Counted from the first letter of the stretch, positions 35,148-45,363 are shown. The stretch: DNA of 64,000 nucleotides from Agrobacterium vitis (GCF_014926405.1 NZ_JACXXJ020000003.1:665001-729000); one strand, 5' to 3'. The notes: a model not told the origin generated them from the letters alone. Made by a program: numbers and translations.

Positions 35148-35933
35148 GTGACGATCAAGACGGTTGTCTGGGGTGAGAATATTCATGAGCACCTCAATGA
35201 AGTGGTGGGAAATCTTTATCCGGAAGGCATGCATACAGCCATTGCCAAGGCTTTGAACCGGGACAGCGACATCGAGGCCACGACCGCAACCTTGCAGGAG
35301 CCCGAGCATGGCCTGAGCACTGAGCGCCTGGAGCAGACCGACGTGCTGATCTGGTGGGGCCACAAGGATCATGGCAGCGTCCGCGACGAGATCGTCGAGC
35401 GGGTTGTCGCCCGCGTCCATGAAGGCATGGGCCTGATCGTCCTGCATTCCGGCCATTTCGCCAAGCCGTTCAAACGGCTGATGGGCACGCCCTGCGCCTT
35501 GAAATGGCGTGAAGCCGGTGAGCGCGAGCGCGTCTGGACCGTCAATCCCGGCCATCCGATTGCGGCTGGCATACCCGAACAATTCGTGCTGGAAAACGAG
35601 GAAATGTACGGCGAGTTCTTTTCCGTGCCGGAGCCTTTGGAAACCGTGTTCATCTCCTGGTTTTCCGGCGGCGAGATTTTTCGCTCCGGCCTGACCTGGC
35701 GGCGCGGCGCTGGCAATATCTTCTACTTCCGTCCAGGTCATGAAACCTATCCGACCTATCATAACGAAACGATACAACAGGTGATCTCCAACGCGGTGAA
35801 ATGGGCGTATAATCCGCGCCCGGCGCTGAAGAGCATTCATGACGCCCCGAATGTGCCGGTCGATCAGGCGCTCGAGCCGATCCAGGAACGGGGTCCGAAA
35901 TTGCATAAGGCCGGGGAGGCCGGATATCGATGA
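35148..35933 (+). CDS. ThuA-like (trehalose-utilisation type) protein
   Basis: 261 residues with a GTG start at 35148, supported by GGAGA six bases upstream. The glutamine-amidotransferase-like ThuA fold shows [19 protein letters not shown] near 65, [19 protein letters not shown] near 95 and the late [14 protein letters not shown]. In Sinorhizobium, ThuA and ThuB convert trehalose through 3-keto derivatives; ThuA-like proteins also occur in other keto-sugar pathways. The stop overlaps the next gene's start (ATGA), and the next gene encodes a Gfo/Idh/MocA oxidoreductase, the same pairing as ThuA-ThuB. A role with 3-keto-glycosides is likely; the sugar is not known. Confidence 0.88.
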   Translation: MTIKTVVWGENIHEHLNEVVGNLYPEGMHTAIAKALNRDSDIEATTATLQEPEHGLSTERLEQTDVLIWWGHKDHGSVRDEIVERVVARVHEGMGLIVLHSGHFAKPFKRLMGTPCALKWREAGERERVWTVNPGHPIAAGIPEQFVLENEEMYGEFFSVPEPLETVFISWFSGGEIFRSGLTWRRGAGNIFYFRPGHETYPTYHNETIQQVISNAVKWAYNPRPALKSIHDAPNVPVDQALEPIQERGPKLHKAGEAGYR

Positions 35934-37030
35934 ACACACCCGTCCGTATTCTCATTCTCGGCACCGGCGGCATGGCGAACCGCCATGCCATAGAGTTTGC
36001 CACTAATAGCGACGCGCAATTGGTCGGCGCCGTCGATGTCGATATCGCCAAGGTGCGGGGCTTTGCGCTGCGCCATGATATCGCCAATACATTCACCTCG
36101 CTGGAGGACGCGCTTGCCTGGGGTGAGTTCGATGCCGTCGCCAATGTCACACCCGACCGGGTCCATTATCCGACGACACTGCAATTGATCGCGGCGGGCA
36201 AGCATGTGTTCTGCGAAAAGCCGCTGGCGGAAAGCTTTGAAAAAGCTGATGAGATGGCCCGCAAAGCCAATGCCGCCGGGCTGGTCAATATGGTCAACCT
36301 GACCTATCGCAATGTCGCGCCGGTACAGAAGGCCCGACAGCTGGTTCAGGCTGGAGAGATTGGCAAGGTCCGTCATATCGAGGCCTCCTATCTTCAAAGC
36401 TGGCTGGTGTCCAAGGCCTGGGGCGACTGGGCAACCGAGGACCAATGGCTCTGGCGGCTGTCCACCAAGCACGGCTCGAACGGGGTGCTGGGCGATGTCG
36501 GCATCCATATTCTCGATTTCGCCAGCTATGGCGCGGCAACCGATGTCGAACATATCTTCGCACGGTTGAAGACATTTGAGAAAGCGCCGGGCAACCGGAT
36601 TGGTGACTATGATCTCGATGCCAATGACAGTTTCACCATGACGGCGGAATTCAGCAATGGCGCCATTGGCGTCGTACATGCCTCGCGCTGGGCGACCGGC
36701 CACCTCAATGAATTGCGCCTGCGCATGCATGGCGACAAGGGCGCATTGGAGGTGATCCACACGCCAACGGGCAATACATTGCGCGCCTGCATGGGCGACG
36801 ATGTGGAAAAAGGCATCTGGACGGAACTGGATGCCGGCACCGTTGCCACCAATTACCAGCGCTTCGTCGAGGCGGTGCTGGAGGGCAAAACCCGCGAACC
36901 TGACTTCCGCCATGCGGCTGACCTGCAAAAAGTGCTGGATCTGGCCATGGTGACCGAGTTGGAGCGGCGCGAACATTCCGTTCGCCGTGTTGATGCGGCA
37001 CCTTCGCTGGCTGCGGTATCATCAAGGTGA
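35930..37030 (+). CDS. Gfo/Idh/MocA oxidoreductase (ThuB-like partner)
   Basis: 366 residues, overlapping the ThuA-like gene by 4 bp. Rossmann loop [15 protein letters not shown] near residue 6 (GxGGMA), [16 protein letters not shown], and the catalytic [16 protein letters not shown] near 90. C-terminal family segments include [17 protein letters not shown] and [17 protein letters not shown]. The fused operon layout strongly suggests a ThuA-ThuB-like pair, in which this enzyme would make the 3-keto derivative. The fourth oxidoreductase of this family in the cluster. Confidence 0.9.
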   Translation: MNTPVRILILGTGGMANRHAIEFATNSDAQLVGAVDVDIAKVRGFALRHDIANTFTSLEDALAWGEFDAVANVTPDRVHYPTTLQLIAAGKHVFCEKPLAESFEKADEMARKANAAGLVNMVNLTYRNVAPVQKARQLVQAGEIGKVRHIEASYLQSWLVSKAWGDWATEDQWLWRLSTKHGSNGVLGDVGIHILDFASYGAATDVEHIFARLKTFEKAPGNRIGDYDLDANDSFTMTAEFSNGAIGVVHASRWATGHLNELRLRMHGDKGALEVIHTPTGNTLRACMGDDVEKGIWTELDAGTVATNYQRFVEAVLEGKTREPDFRHAADLQKVLDLAMVTELERREHSVRRVDAAPSLAAVSSR

Positions 37031-37077
37031 GCGGCATGATCCTCTGGCTTTTGTGACGCCGTCACGCCTGTCATCAT

Positions 37078-37103
37078 GTCCAGCCTGCCGAGTAAGGCTG
37101 GAC
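37078..37103 (+). terminator. Hairpin after the ThuA/oxidoreductase operon
   Basis: 9-bp stem (37078-37086, GTCCAGCCT, with 37095-37103) and 8-nt loop, 48 bp after the stop; it is followed by GAAATTAAAATT, so there is no real U-run on this strand. Possible attenuating hairpin. Confidence 0.4.
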
Positions 37104-37159
37104 GAAATTAAAATTGGCTCTTATAGAGTGTCTTCACAATGAGAGATGCCCGTAGATAA

Positions 37160-38206
37160 ATGAATTTCTGCGTTTACCAAGATACTGGAGCGGAGATACA
37201 GGGCTATATCGTCCCTGACGGCTTTTCCACGAAACCCTGCATTCGCGTCCGGCTGAATGACGAGGACAGGGAAACCGAAATCTTGCCGTGGGTTTACGTT
37301 GATGGCGCTCGCGCTCTCGGCGCTCACGAGACCGGAAATGTTGGCTTCGTTCTGAACGACGACAATATTCCGGGCATCAGCACCGCGTCAAAGCTGGAGA
37401 TTTATGATCCTGAAACGAGGCTCACCATCTACCGGCGAGCCCAGCCAGAATATATTCCAAAAAAGGTCTTGCGGATCGAAACATCCTATTTGCCGCACAG
37501 AGAGCTGGATTTGGGGGTGAAACCCTATTTCCAGTTTTTCGAATGCGGCGTTGAACGTTTCGGTTTTGAAACCGTTCGCCAGATGCTGGAGATCATTCAC
37601 CAGCCTTCAGTCTACGTTTCGGGCCGGATTCTGCTGAAAGCCTATCTGGTTTACATCGGCTACAATATCGACACCACAATGCTTGCCTTGCGTGACCCCT
37701 TCTATGAGTTGGCGACGCGCATAATCGTTTTCAGCCGATCCAACAAGCATGAGTTTTCCTTCGTTTCGCCGCGCGATAAATTGCTGTTCAAGCCGGTCAT
37801 GAACCTGTTTGAAGGCTTGGCCTTTCAGGATGAGGAGGCGGTTATCACCGCCATCCGCCACGCGCCAAAAGAAACCCTGAATCTGCTGGCCTCCCCCTTC
37901 ACTCATCAACTGGTTGCCGCAAACCCGACCGACGTCCCCTCTCTCGACGACGTCACCAAAGCCCTCGATTCTCTATCGCAGTTTACGGTTTTCGATCCCG
38001 GTCAGGACGATACCAGTTACCCCAAGCTGATTGCGGCAAACCTGGGCGTACCGGAGAATGTGGTGCAGATGAAGCCACCCGTAGAGACCATCCATCAGCT
38101 GGCCGATGTGCTGAGAAAAATCAGCCGTGTTCAGCATCTCCTGGAAGTCGATCTTCTGCTTTACCACTTCATCCAGAGAGCGTGTAAAGATGCAACAGCC
38201 GCTTGA
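37160..38206 (+). CDS. Protein of unknown function
   Basis: 348 residues; I do not recognise the family. The N-terminal third has alternating beta-rich sequence (GAEIQGYIVPDGF, CIRVRLNDEDRETEILPWV, GNVGFVLNDDNIPG). The middle is more helical (FETVRQMLEIIHQPS, ILLKAYLVYIGYNIDTTMLAL) and the C-terminus ends in VETIHQLADVLRKIS. There is no signal peptide or clear membrane segment, and ribosome-site support for the ATG is weak. Its last 17 bases overlap the start of dusA in another frame, suggesting co-transcription. The mixture resembles a sugar- or peptide-handling enzyme but nothing more can be said. Confidence 0.6.
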   Translation: MNFCVYQDTGAEIQGYIVPDGFSTKPCIRVRLNDEDRETEILPWVYVDGARALGAHETGNVGFVLNDDNIPGISTASKLEIYDPETRLTIYRRAQPEYIPKKVLRIETSYLPHRELDLGVKPYFQFFECGVERFGFETVRQMLEIIHQPSVYVSGRILLKAYLVYIGYNIDTTMLALRDPFYELATRIIVFSRSNKHEFSFVSPRDKLLFKPVMNLFEGLAFQDEEAVITAIRHAPKETLNLLASPFTHQLVAANPTDVPSLDDVTKALDSLSQFTVFDPGQDDTSYPKLIAANLGVPENVVQMKPPVETIHQLADVLRKISRVQHLLEVDLLLYHFIQRACKDATAA

Positions 38207-39215
38207 GCCGCTGAAACTCGGCTATCGCTCCCATAAAGTCTTCGCTGTCGCCCCGATGATCGACTGGACGGACACATTCTGCCGGCGGTTCCACCGTTTG
38301 CTGACCCGCCATGCGCTGCTCTATACGGAAATGATCGTTGCCGATGCCATTCTTCATGGCAAGCGGGATCGCCTGCTGGCTTTTGACGCCAGCGAGCACC
38401 CGCTGGCATTGCAACTTGGCGGTTCCGATCCGCATAAGCTGGCGGAAGCCGTGCGGATTGCCAATGACTGGGGCTATGACGAAATCAACCTGAATGTTGG
38501 CTGTCCATCCGACCGAGTCCAGGCCGGGACCTTCGGCGCCTGCCTGATGCGCGAACCGCAAACCGTCGAGGCCTGTATCAAGGCGATGAAAGCGGCTTCC
38601 ACCGTTCCCGTCACCGTCAAATGCCGGATCGGCGTCGACGACCAGGAACCGGGTGATGTTCTGCCGGATTTCATCAAACGGATGATCGGCGCTGGGGCGG
38701 ACGCCCTGTGGATTCATGCACGCAAGGCCTGGCTTCAAGGACTTAGCCCGAAGGAAAACCGTGACATTCCGCCGTTGGATTATCCGCTGGTTCACCTGAT
38801 GAAACAGGAGAACCCGGATCTATTCCTTGGGATCAATGGCGGTATTACCGATCTGGATCAGGCCAGCGCGCATTTGCAGGTCATGGATGGTGTTATGGTC
38901 GGCCGTGCCGCCTATAACAATGCAACGATGCTGACCGAAGTCGATGCTCGCATTTATGGCGAACCCGTCAAGACTTCCAGCATGGACCTCGTTCGCGACA
39001 CGATGATGGACTACGCCGCCAGGCATATCGCCGAGGGTGGACGTCTGGTGCATCTGACTCGCCATATGGTCGGGCTGTTTCAGGGCTATGCCGGAGCGCG
39101 GCGCTTTCGCCAGATCCTTTCGGCAGACGCACCGAAACCAGGGGCTGGTCCTGATGTGATCGCCGCCGCCTTTGCTGCGGTGGATATCGATGCCGGTCCT
39201 GTGCGGGCCGCCTGA
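38190..39215 (+). CDS. dusA: tRNA-dihydrouridine synthase DusA
   Basis: 341 residues from the ATG at 38190. FMN TIM-barrel with the DusA signature FAVAPMIDWTDTFCRRFHRL near residue 17, HPLALQLGGSDPHKLAEAV, NLNVGCPSDRVQAGTFGACL near 100 (active-site Cys in GCPSDRVQ), and HARKAWLQGLSPKENR near 175, an insertion diagnostic of DusA. DusA reduces U20/U20a in the D-loop of tRNAs using NADPH. The family's length and motifs are complete. It overlaps the unknown gene upstream by 17 bp. Confidence 0.95.
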   Translation: MQQPLEPLKLGYRSHKVFAVAPMIDWTDTFCRRFHRLLTRHALLYTEMIVADAILHGKRDRLLAFDASEHPLALQLGGSDPHKLAEAVRIANDWGYDEINLNVGCPSDRVQAGTFGACLMREPQTVEACIKAMKAASTVPVTVKCRIGVDDQEPGDVLPDFIKRMIGAGADALWIHARKAWLQGLSPKENRDIPPLDYPLVHLMKQENPDLFLGINGGITDLDQASAHLQVMDGVMVGRAAYNNATMLTEVDARIYGEPVKTSSMDLVRDTMMDYAARHIAEGGRLVHLTRHMVGLFQGYAGARRFRQILSADAPKPGAGPDVIAAAFAAVDIDAGPVRAA

Positions 39216-39280
39216 AGTCTCACCTCAGATTTTTTGCACACGCCTCATTGAAGGAATGAAACCAGACGCGATAAACGCAA

Positions 39281-39306
39281 AACGGCGCTCCTTGCGGAAC
39301 GCCGTT
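39281..39306 (-). terminator. Terminator of the cold-shock gene
   Basis: Stem AACGGCG (39281-39287) with CGCCGTT (39300-39306), extended inside by CTCC/GGA-type pairing. On the minus strand it is followed by TTGCGTTTATCG. It lies 37 bp downstream of the csp stop. Confidence 0.65.
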
Positions 39307-39342
39307 CAAAATCATCCGCCGTGAAGGACGGAGGCGAAACAA

Positions 39343-39555
39343 TCACGCAGCGCGGATGTTTACAGCCTTCGGGCCCTTGCCCATGCGGTCAGCTTCGGTG
39401 TCGAAAGTAACTTCCTGGCCATCACGAAGCGTCTGGATGCCAGCAGCCTGGAGAGCGGAAATGTGAACGAAAACGTCCTTCGCGCCGCCTTCCGGGGTGA
39501 TGAAGCCGAAGCCCTTGTCCTGATTGAAGAATTTTACGGTGCCCTTGATGGCCAT
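39343..39555 (-). CDS. cspA: Cold-shock domain protein
   Basis: 70 residues from the ATG at 39555 (AAGGA upstream). It contains both RNA-binding motifs: the start [20 protein letters not shown] gives RNP1 KGFGFIT, and DVFVHIS is RNP2, in the usual positions. CspA-type proteins bind single-stranded RNA and help translation in the cold or in stationary phase. An upstream frame back to 39711 is not needed and has no support. The symbol is generic, since rhizobia have several paralogues. A long leader (39556-39700) is typical of cold-shock mRNAs. Confidence 0.95.
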   Translation of the reverse strand: MAIKGTVKFFNQDKGFGFITPEGGAKDVFVHISALQAAGIQTLRDGQEVTFDTEADRMGKGPKAVNIRAA

Positions 39556-40020
39556 GGGAGAAGTCCTTATCCCTTGAGTTTTTAGTTTCGCCACGCCCGG
39601 CGGCGGCCGGATGAAGCATGCATCGTCCCTTCGCGAAGAGACAGGTCGGTAAGTCGCGATAACGGGGAAAAGACGTCTACCAGCGGAGGTTAAGCCCCCA
39701 AAGCCGAGCAACCCAGAAGATTAAGCGCGGAGATACAATCAGTCCAGTCTCCGGGATCATAAATACCCGAACGCGAAATTATCTACAGGAAATCGCTCAA
39801 AGCGGCAAGCATTTATGCGTTTTTTCTGCTGAAATACCCGCTGGAATAGCGGTTTCCATTGCGGCCATAATTGGGTTCAATAGACTACCCCTCAATATCT
39901 AGGGGCATTCATTCACGGTCAGATCCAGGCGCATTCCGACATGTTTTCAAAGGCAGTCGGTGTGGTTGTTTGAGTCTGCCTTTTCGAGAAAAGCGGCGGC
40001 CAGTTTTCTCTTACTCATCT
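39556..40020. other. Intergenic region, csp leader and upstream gap
   Basis: 465 bp between the csp gene and malQ, both on the minus strand. It holds the csp promoter and long leader in the left part. A small hairpin, CCGCTGGAATAGCGG at about 39838-39852, lies near the middle. No gene is recognised. Confidence 0.45.
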
Positions 40021-41835
40021 CTAGCTCCCCTCTTTTGTTTTGGGTCTTTCCTCTCGGACGGCGTCGACGATCCGATTGAAAAGGGTGAACCCGGTGAGAT
40101 CCTCACAGGCGACCGAAAGCTTCGGCTGCCAATTGGGATAGCTACTGCTGGTTCCCGGAATATTGGTCGGGTTTTCCTCGTCGGTAAGGTCGGCAAGCCG
40201 GACAGAGACCAGCATGGAGGCTGTTTTCGCCATGAACCGATGAGCCGCCACCACACACTCATGCAGATCCGGCTGTTCGACACCGTGATCTTGCAACTCT
40301 ATCCCGGCCAACGCAAAGGCCCGCAGCAGGTCGGCTCGTTCCTGAATGCGGGCGGCCTGCTCCTGGAGTCTTGCCGCTTCCGGCACCAATCCATGGGCCG
40401 CGCGTGCTTCGATATCGGCACCGCGCCACCATCCCACCAACGTCTGGTGATCGTGGGTCGAGACGCAGGCAAGCGCCATAACCGGATATTTGTCCGGCGC
40501 AATAAAACCGCGCTTGTCTCTTTCATAAGACAGGATGCGATAGGACAGGAGATTGGCATCCGCCATCTGCTGTCGTAACCCCGACGGCACCAGACCGAGA
40601 TCTTCGCCAATGACCAGGCATTGGTTGCGCAAGGAGGCTTCAGCAATCACGCCCTGGATCTCGCGGGCGGGATAATCAACATAGGCCCCCTCCTCCGGCC
40701 CCATATCGGCTGGCACCAGGAACAATCGCTGAATGGCGGCGGCATGATCGATACGCACCGCACCCGCGTAGCGCATCGCGACATCGATCATCTGACGGTA
40801 GGGCGAGCGGCGAGAAAAGGCGATCAAGGCCGGCTGCAAGGCGGCCAGCCGCCAATCCTGGCCTTTGACCGCCCAGGGATCGGGTGGGCTGCCGATGCTG
40901 GCGCCGCGCAGATAGATGTCCGGTTCGCTCCAGGTCGCCGAGCCATCCAACGCTTCGCCGACCGCGAGGTCGAGGTAAAGGCCGATTCTCAAGCCCGCTT
41001 TGCGCGCTTGGGCAGCAACCGTTTCCAGCTGCCGGTGCGCGACCCATTGAAGCCACACATGAAATGCGATCTCCTCGGCATTCTGGCTACGGAAGGCCCG
41101 AACGGAGGGATGATCGATATCCTGATACTCCCCAGGCCAGGACATCCAGCCTGCACCGTGGCCACCTTCGCTCATGAATCGGGATAAAGCCTCGAAGAGA
41201 CCGTGATTTTGTAGAGCATCACCGCTTTCATCGCAGAAACGCTTGAAATCGGCTCTGTCCTGATCGTCATTTCGCTCCAACCGTCTTGAACCGTCCCAGA
41301 TCCGCCGCAGAACCTCAAGCTTCACACCGGCGACCGCTTTGTAATCGACAAGTTTGGATCGCCGTAAAGCGTCGAGCGTCTCTCTGTCGCTCATGCCTGG
41401 ATGATAACCCGGCACCAGATCGACAGCGATATAAAGCGGATTGAGAAAGCGCCGGTTGGATGGCTCATAGGGACTGCACCGGGCGGGGTCGGCCAGAAAA
41501 GGCGCGTGCAGCGGGTTAAGCCCGATAAAATCGGCTCCTTGATCGGCGGCAAGCATCACCATGCTCTGCAAATCGGCAAAGTCGCCAATCCCCCAATTGC
41601 GCACTGATCGCAGTTCATAAAGTTGCAGGCTGATGCCCCAGACACGATCCCGAGCAAGGCAATCGGGCAGATAGCTGCGGCCAGGCTCACCCGCCTCCAC
41701 GTTGAGAGCCGCCAACAGCCGACGTTTTGTGGCGTCTGAAATCGGAACTTCCGCCTGTTCTATTCCCGGTCTGGCGAGGTTGATCCCATGTCTCTTGGCA
41801 AGTCTGTTGATTATTGACGTCATGATCGGGTCCAT
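40021..41835 (-). CDS. malQ: 4-alpha-glucanotransferase (amylomaltase)
   Basis: 604 residues, GH77. Near the N-terminus there is a long pre-barrel region (RVWGISLQLYELRSVRNWGIG at 85-105 begins the barrel). Catalytic residues: the nucleophile Asp in GAVRIDHAAAIQRLF, the acid/base Glu in CLVIGEDLGLVPSGL, and the third Asp in ACVSTHDHQTLVGWW. It disproportionates maltodextrins, releasing glucose and lengthening chains. It is divergent from glgE, and together with treS-mak and glgB it would handle the glucan products. A GGAAC-N18-TT motif lies about 75 bp upstream. The ATG at 41835 and an ATG at 41823 (MTSIINRL) are both possible starts. Confidence 0.93.
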   Translation of the reverse strand: MDPIMTSIINRLAKRHGINLARPGIEQAEVPISDATKRRLLAALNVEAGEPGRSYLPDCLARDRVWGISLQLYELRSVRNWGIGDFADLQSMVMLAADQGADFIGLNPLHAPFLADPARCSPYEPSNRRFLNPLYIAVDLVPGYHPGMSDRETLDALRRSKLVDYKAVAGVKLEVLRRIWDGSRRLERNDDQDRADFKRFCDESGDALQNHGLFEALSRFMSEGGHGAGWMSWPGEYQDIDHPSVRAFRSQNAEEIAFHVWLQWVAHRQLETVAAQARKAGLRIGLYLDLAVGEALDGSATWSEPDIYLRGASIGSPPDPWAVKGQDWRLAALQPALIAFSRRSPYRQMIDVAMRYAGAVRIDHAAAIQRLFLVPADMGPEEGAYVDYPAREIQGVIAEASLRNQCLVIGEDLGLVPSGLRQQMADANLLSYRILSYERDKRGFIAPDKYPVMALACVSTHDHQTLVGWWRGADIEARAAHGLVPEAARLQEQAARIQERADLLRAFALAGIELQDHGVEQPDLHECVVAAHRFMAKTASMLVSVRLADLTDEENPTNIPGTSSSYPNWQPKLSVACEDLTGFTLFNRIVDAVREERPKTKEGS

Positions 41836-41908
41836 CCTGAGCGATAGACGCTGTCTGCGGCAGAGGCCGTGCCGCAGACAGCGTCGCGATGTGGGCAGTC
41901 ACACCACC

Positions 41909-41933
41909 AACCCATCCTCAAGGGTACGGTTCC
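41909..41933 (-). promoter_or_regulatory. Candidate EcfG-type promoter for malQ
   Basis: Minus-strand GGAAC (41933-41929), 16 bp, GGTT (41912-41909): GGAAC-N18-TT. Leader about 67 nt. The divergent glgE promoter carries the same type of motif. Confidence 0.45.
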
Positions 41934-42046
41934 ATCCATCGGCAACGATTGTCATTGCCGGAGCAGCAAAGCGTTTCAACCAACGCCTGCAAAGGGCTTC
42001 CCCCCGCCCTTCGCCTGCACTCTCAACGGCATATGTTTTATTGAAT

Positions 42047-42071
42047 GGAACCACCTGCCGCGTGAGGTGTT
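42047..42071 (+). promoter_or_regulatory. Candidate EcfG-type promoter for glgE-treS-glgB
   Basis: GGAAC at 42047-42051, 16 bp, TGTT at 42068-42071: GGAAC-N18-TT, identical in both boxes to the candidate before the SDR gene. Leader about 26 nt to the ATG at 42104. Confidence 0.5.
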
Positions 42072-42103
42072 TGGCCTTGGTAAACAAATTATGCGGGTGG
42101 ACG

Positions 42104-45100
42104 ATGACGCAATCACATGCTGCCGAACAACAAGACATCATCAGGGAAACGGTCTCGTCCAGCGCGCCAAACATCTATTATATCCATCCGCTGCTGCTGA
42201 AAGGCATGGCGGACTGGAACACCCTGTTTGAGCATGTGCGTGGACTGGGCTTCGATACAGTCCTCAGTGCGCCGCCATTTGCGCGTGCAGCAGGTGCCAG
42301 CCTGTTCATATCCAAATCCTTCGACACATTCGACCCCGCCCTTGATCTCCCAGGCAGCAGCGATGAGTGCCTGCGAGAACTGACCAAGGCTGCCCGGGCG
42401 CATGGCCTGGACTTTATGCTGGATCTGGTGATTGACCGGGTTGCGACGGAAACGCCACCTGGACAGATTGCCGATCCAAGGATTTCGCCCTTTCATTCCG
42501 GCAGCCGCCCCGTCGATTTCACCAGCAGCGATGAAACAACCCATCTGCTGGGTGAATGGCGTGCGCGTATTACACAGTTTACCGCTGCGGGCGTGGCTGG
42601 TTTCCGCTGTATTGGCATCGATGCCGCACCTTCATCCTTCTGGCGAGACCTGATCGCAGCCGGTCCGTCGGCCCGGTTCTTCGCCTGGACGCCGGGGACG
42701 AGTTTTGAGGCGCGGCGCGCTTTGCAAGGCACAGGCTTTGACGGCTGTTTCTCATCCTTTGCCTGGTGGAATCTCGAGGAACCGTGGTTTGCCGAGGAAT
42801 ACGCGCTGCAACGCGCCCTCGGCATTCAGATCGCTTTTCCCGAAGCCCCTTTTGCCCGGCGGATCGCCCATGGCATGGAAAGCCGTGAGATCACGGAGCG
42901 AAAGGCTATCCGCGCCCTTCATCTTGCCGCCGCCTTCGGTCCATTGATGGTGCCGATGGGTTTCGAATTCGGGGTGAGCACCCCGCTCGATCCGACGCAT
43001 GGCGATGGTCAAGGTATCAGGGGCCTGAAGGATCAGGGCAGCTTCGATCTTTCCGCCAGCATTCGCGCCCTCAACGATCAAGCCGGACAACGGCAGGTTT
43101 TTCTCGGAAAACCCTTGCGGATCGTCGCCAAAGCCGGCTCACCAGCCTGCGCCCTGGTGCAATCCGACCGCGAAGACCTTCGGTCGTCGCAGGGCATTCG
43201 GATCGTCGCCTTCAATCGCGATCTGCGCACATCAGCGACCCTACCGCTCCATGCGCTTCACGAAATCGCCTCCGGCTTCCTGCCATTGATGCTCGACCAG
43301 GGCCAAGCGCCGTCCGAAATTCTGGAGACAGGAAAAATCGGCCCGGGCGGGCTTTGCTTGCTCACCGGGGCACGGGCCGATGCCATCGTGTTTGAGCCCA
43401 AAACGACGGCAAGTGATGCCGCCGCCTCACCCCGTCTGGCGATTGAAAATATCCAGCCTTCCGTGGATGACGGGCGTTTCCCCATCAAGCGCGTTGTCGG
43501 CGACCGGATCACGGTTGAGGCTGATATTTTTGGCGATGGTCATGACCCGCTTTCTGCCGCCGTGCTCTGGCGGCCCTGCGATAGGGATGACTGGAGCGAA
43601 GTCCGCATGGAACTGATCGAAAACGACCGGTGGCGGGGTGAATTTTCAGTGTCACGGCTCGGACGGCATGAATTTATCGTCGAGGCCTGGCGCAATCCAT
43701 TTGCGATTTTTCATTACGAGCTTTCCAAGAAACATGAGGCAAGGCTGGATCTGAAATTAGAATTGCAGGAGGGCATCGCCCTTGTGCGCCAGGCTTTGGC
43801 AAGGGCCGATGGACAACTGGCTTCAGACCTCGAACAGTTGATCGCTCGCCTGGAACAGACCCCTGAACAGCAACGCGCCGATCTGTTGCTGCGAGCCGAC
43901 ACGTTTGCATTGATGGACCGCGCCGATGCCAGGCCTTTCCGGTTGCGCTCGCAGCCGCTTCCCGTCGACGCGGAGCGGTTGGAGGCGGGTTTTGCCAGCT
44001 GGTACCAGATTTTCCCCCGCTCCCAAAGCGGCGACAAGGACCGTCACGGCACATTCGCCGATGTTATCAAGCGCTTGCCAGCCATTCGCGCCATGGGTTT
44101 CGATGTGGTCTATTTCCCGCCCATCCATCCCATCGGCACGACCAACCGCAAGGGCCGCAACAATAGCCTGAAGGCAGGGCCGAACGATCCCGGCAGCCCC
44201 TATGCCATCGGCTCCGCCGATGGCGGCCATGACGCCATCCATCCACAGCTCGGAACCTTCGAGGATTTCAGAATTCTGGTCACTGCGGCCCGCGATGAGG
44301 GGTTGGAGATCGCGCTTGACCTCGCCATCCAGGCATCACCCGATCACCCATGGCTGACGCAGCATCCCGGTTGGTTCGACTGGCGTCCTGATGGCACGAT
44401 CCGCTATGCGGAAAATCCGCCGAAGAAATACGAGGATATCGTCAACGTCGATTTCTACGCCAAGGACGCCGTTCCCGCGCTTTGGCAGGCCTTGCGCGAC
44501 ATTGTCGAGATGTGGGTCGGCGAAGGCGTCAAACTGTTTCGCGTCGACAATCCGCACACCAAGCCTTTTCCGTTTTGGGAGTGGCTGATCGGCGATATCC
44601 GCGCCCGTCACCCGGAGGTGGTCTTCCTGTCGGAAGCCTTTACCAAGCCGAAGGTGATGTACAGGCTGGCCAAGATCGGCTTTTCGCAATCTTATACCTA
44701 TTTCACCTGGCGCAATCTGCGCTGGGAGCTCGAGCAATATATGCTCGAACTGACGACCCAGGCACCGAAGGAATTCTTCCGGCCGCATTTCTTCGTCAAC
44801 ACCCATGACATCAACCCGGATTTTCTGCAAAACGCGCCGCGCTCGGCCTATCTGATCCGGGCGGGCCTGGCTGCGACGCTTTCCGGGCTTTGGGGCGTCT
44901 ATAACGGCTTTGAACTGTGCGAAGGCCGCCCGGATGCCAAGCGCAAGGAATATGCCGACAGCGAAAAATACGAGATCACCGCCTGGGACTGGGACCGGCC
45001 CGGCAATATCATTGCCGAGATTACCATGCTGAACCGCATTCGCAGCGAAAACGCGGCGCTGCATTCCCATCTCGGCCTGACGCTGCTGCCCTCTTCCAAC

Positions 45101-45352
45101 GATCAGGTGATGTTTTTCGAAAAGGCCAGTCCGGGCCGCGAAAACGTTTTGCTCGTGGCAGTCAGCCTCGACCCGCACAATGACCAGACCAGCACAGTCG
45201 AGCTGCCTTTGTGGCGCTGGGGCCTGCCCGATAGCGGCAGTCTCGCGCTCGAGGATCTGGTGACAATGAGAAAATTCACGTGGACAGGCAAATGGCAGAC
45301 GGTCGGTTTTAACCCGCATGTCCTGCCGTTCAGCATTTACCGCGTCAGGTGA
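42104..45352 (+). CDS. glgE: Alpha-1,4-glucan:maltose-1-phosphate maltosyltransferase with N-terminal GH13-like domain
   Basis: 1082 residues from the ATG at 42104 (MTQSHAAEQQDI); the frame is open further upstream but that stretch overlaps the malQ promoter. Classical GlgE is about 660-700 residues: here it is the C-terminal part, starting near residue 430, with the maltosyltransferase N-domain (RITVEADIFGDGHDPLSAAV), the GH13_3 barrel (FVIR-type start SWYQIFPRSQSG) and the catalytic VKLFRVDNPHTKPFPFWEW near 810 with LSEAFTKPKVM for the acid/base. The first 400 residues form an additional amylase-like domain without the usual catalytic Asp (FRCIGIDAAPSSF). It transfers maltosyl from maltose-1-phosphate to glucan. 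First gene of the treS-glgB operon. Confidence 0.93.
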   Translation: MTQSHAAEQQDIIRETVSSSAPNIYYIHPLLLKGMADWNTLFEHVRGLGFDTVLSAPPFARAAGASLFISKSFDTFDPALDLPGSSDECLRELTKAARAHGLDFMLDLVIDRVATETPPGQIADPRISPFHSGSRPVDFTSSDETTHLLGEWRARITQFTAAGVAGFRCIGIDAAPSSFWRDLIAAGPSARFFAWTPGTSFEARRALQGTGFDGCFSSFAWWNLEEPWFAEEYALQRALGIQIAFPEAPFARRIAHGMESREITERKAIRALHLAAAFGPLMVPMGFEFGVSTPLDPTHGDGQGIRGLKDQGSFDLSASIRALNDQAGQRQVFLGKPLRIVAKAGSPACALVQSDREDLRSSQGIRIVAFNRDLRTSATLPLHALHEIASGFLPLMLDQGQAPSEILETGKIGPGGLCLLTGARADAIVFEPKTTASDAAASPRLAIENIQPSVDDGRFPIKRVVGDRITVEADIFGDGHDPLSAAVLWRPCDRDDWSEVRMELIENDRWRGEFSVSRLGRHEFIVEAWRNPFAIFHYELSKKHEARLDLKLELQEGIALVRQALARADGQLASDLEQLIARLEQTPEQQRADLLLRADTFALMDRADARPFRLRSQPLPVDAERLEAGFASWYQIFPRSQSGDKDRHGTFADVIKRLPAIRAMGFDVVYFPPIHPIGTTNRKGRNNSLKAGPNDPGSPYAIGSADGGHDAIHPQLGTFEDFRILVTAARDEGLEIALDLAIQASPDHPWLTQHPGWFDWRPDGTIRYAENPPKKYEDIVNVDFYAKDAVPALWQALRDIVEMWVGEGVKLFRVDNPHTKPFPFWEWLIGDIRARHPEVVFLSEAFTKPKVMYRLAKIGFSQSYTYFTWRNLRWELEQYMLELTTQAPKEFFRPHFFVNTHDINPDFLQNAPRSAYLIRAGLAATLSGLWGVYNGFELCEGRPDAKRKEYADSEKYEITAWDWDRPGNIIAEITMLNRIRSENAALHSHLGLTLLPSSNDQVMFFEKASPGRENVLLVAVSLDPHNDQTSTVELPLWRWGLPDSGSLALEDLVTMRKFTWTGKWQTVGFNPHVLPFSIYRVR

Positions 45353-45363
45353 GGAGATTTCCG

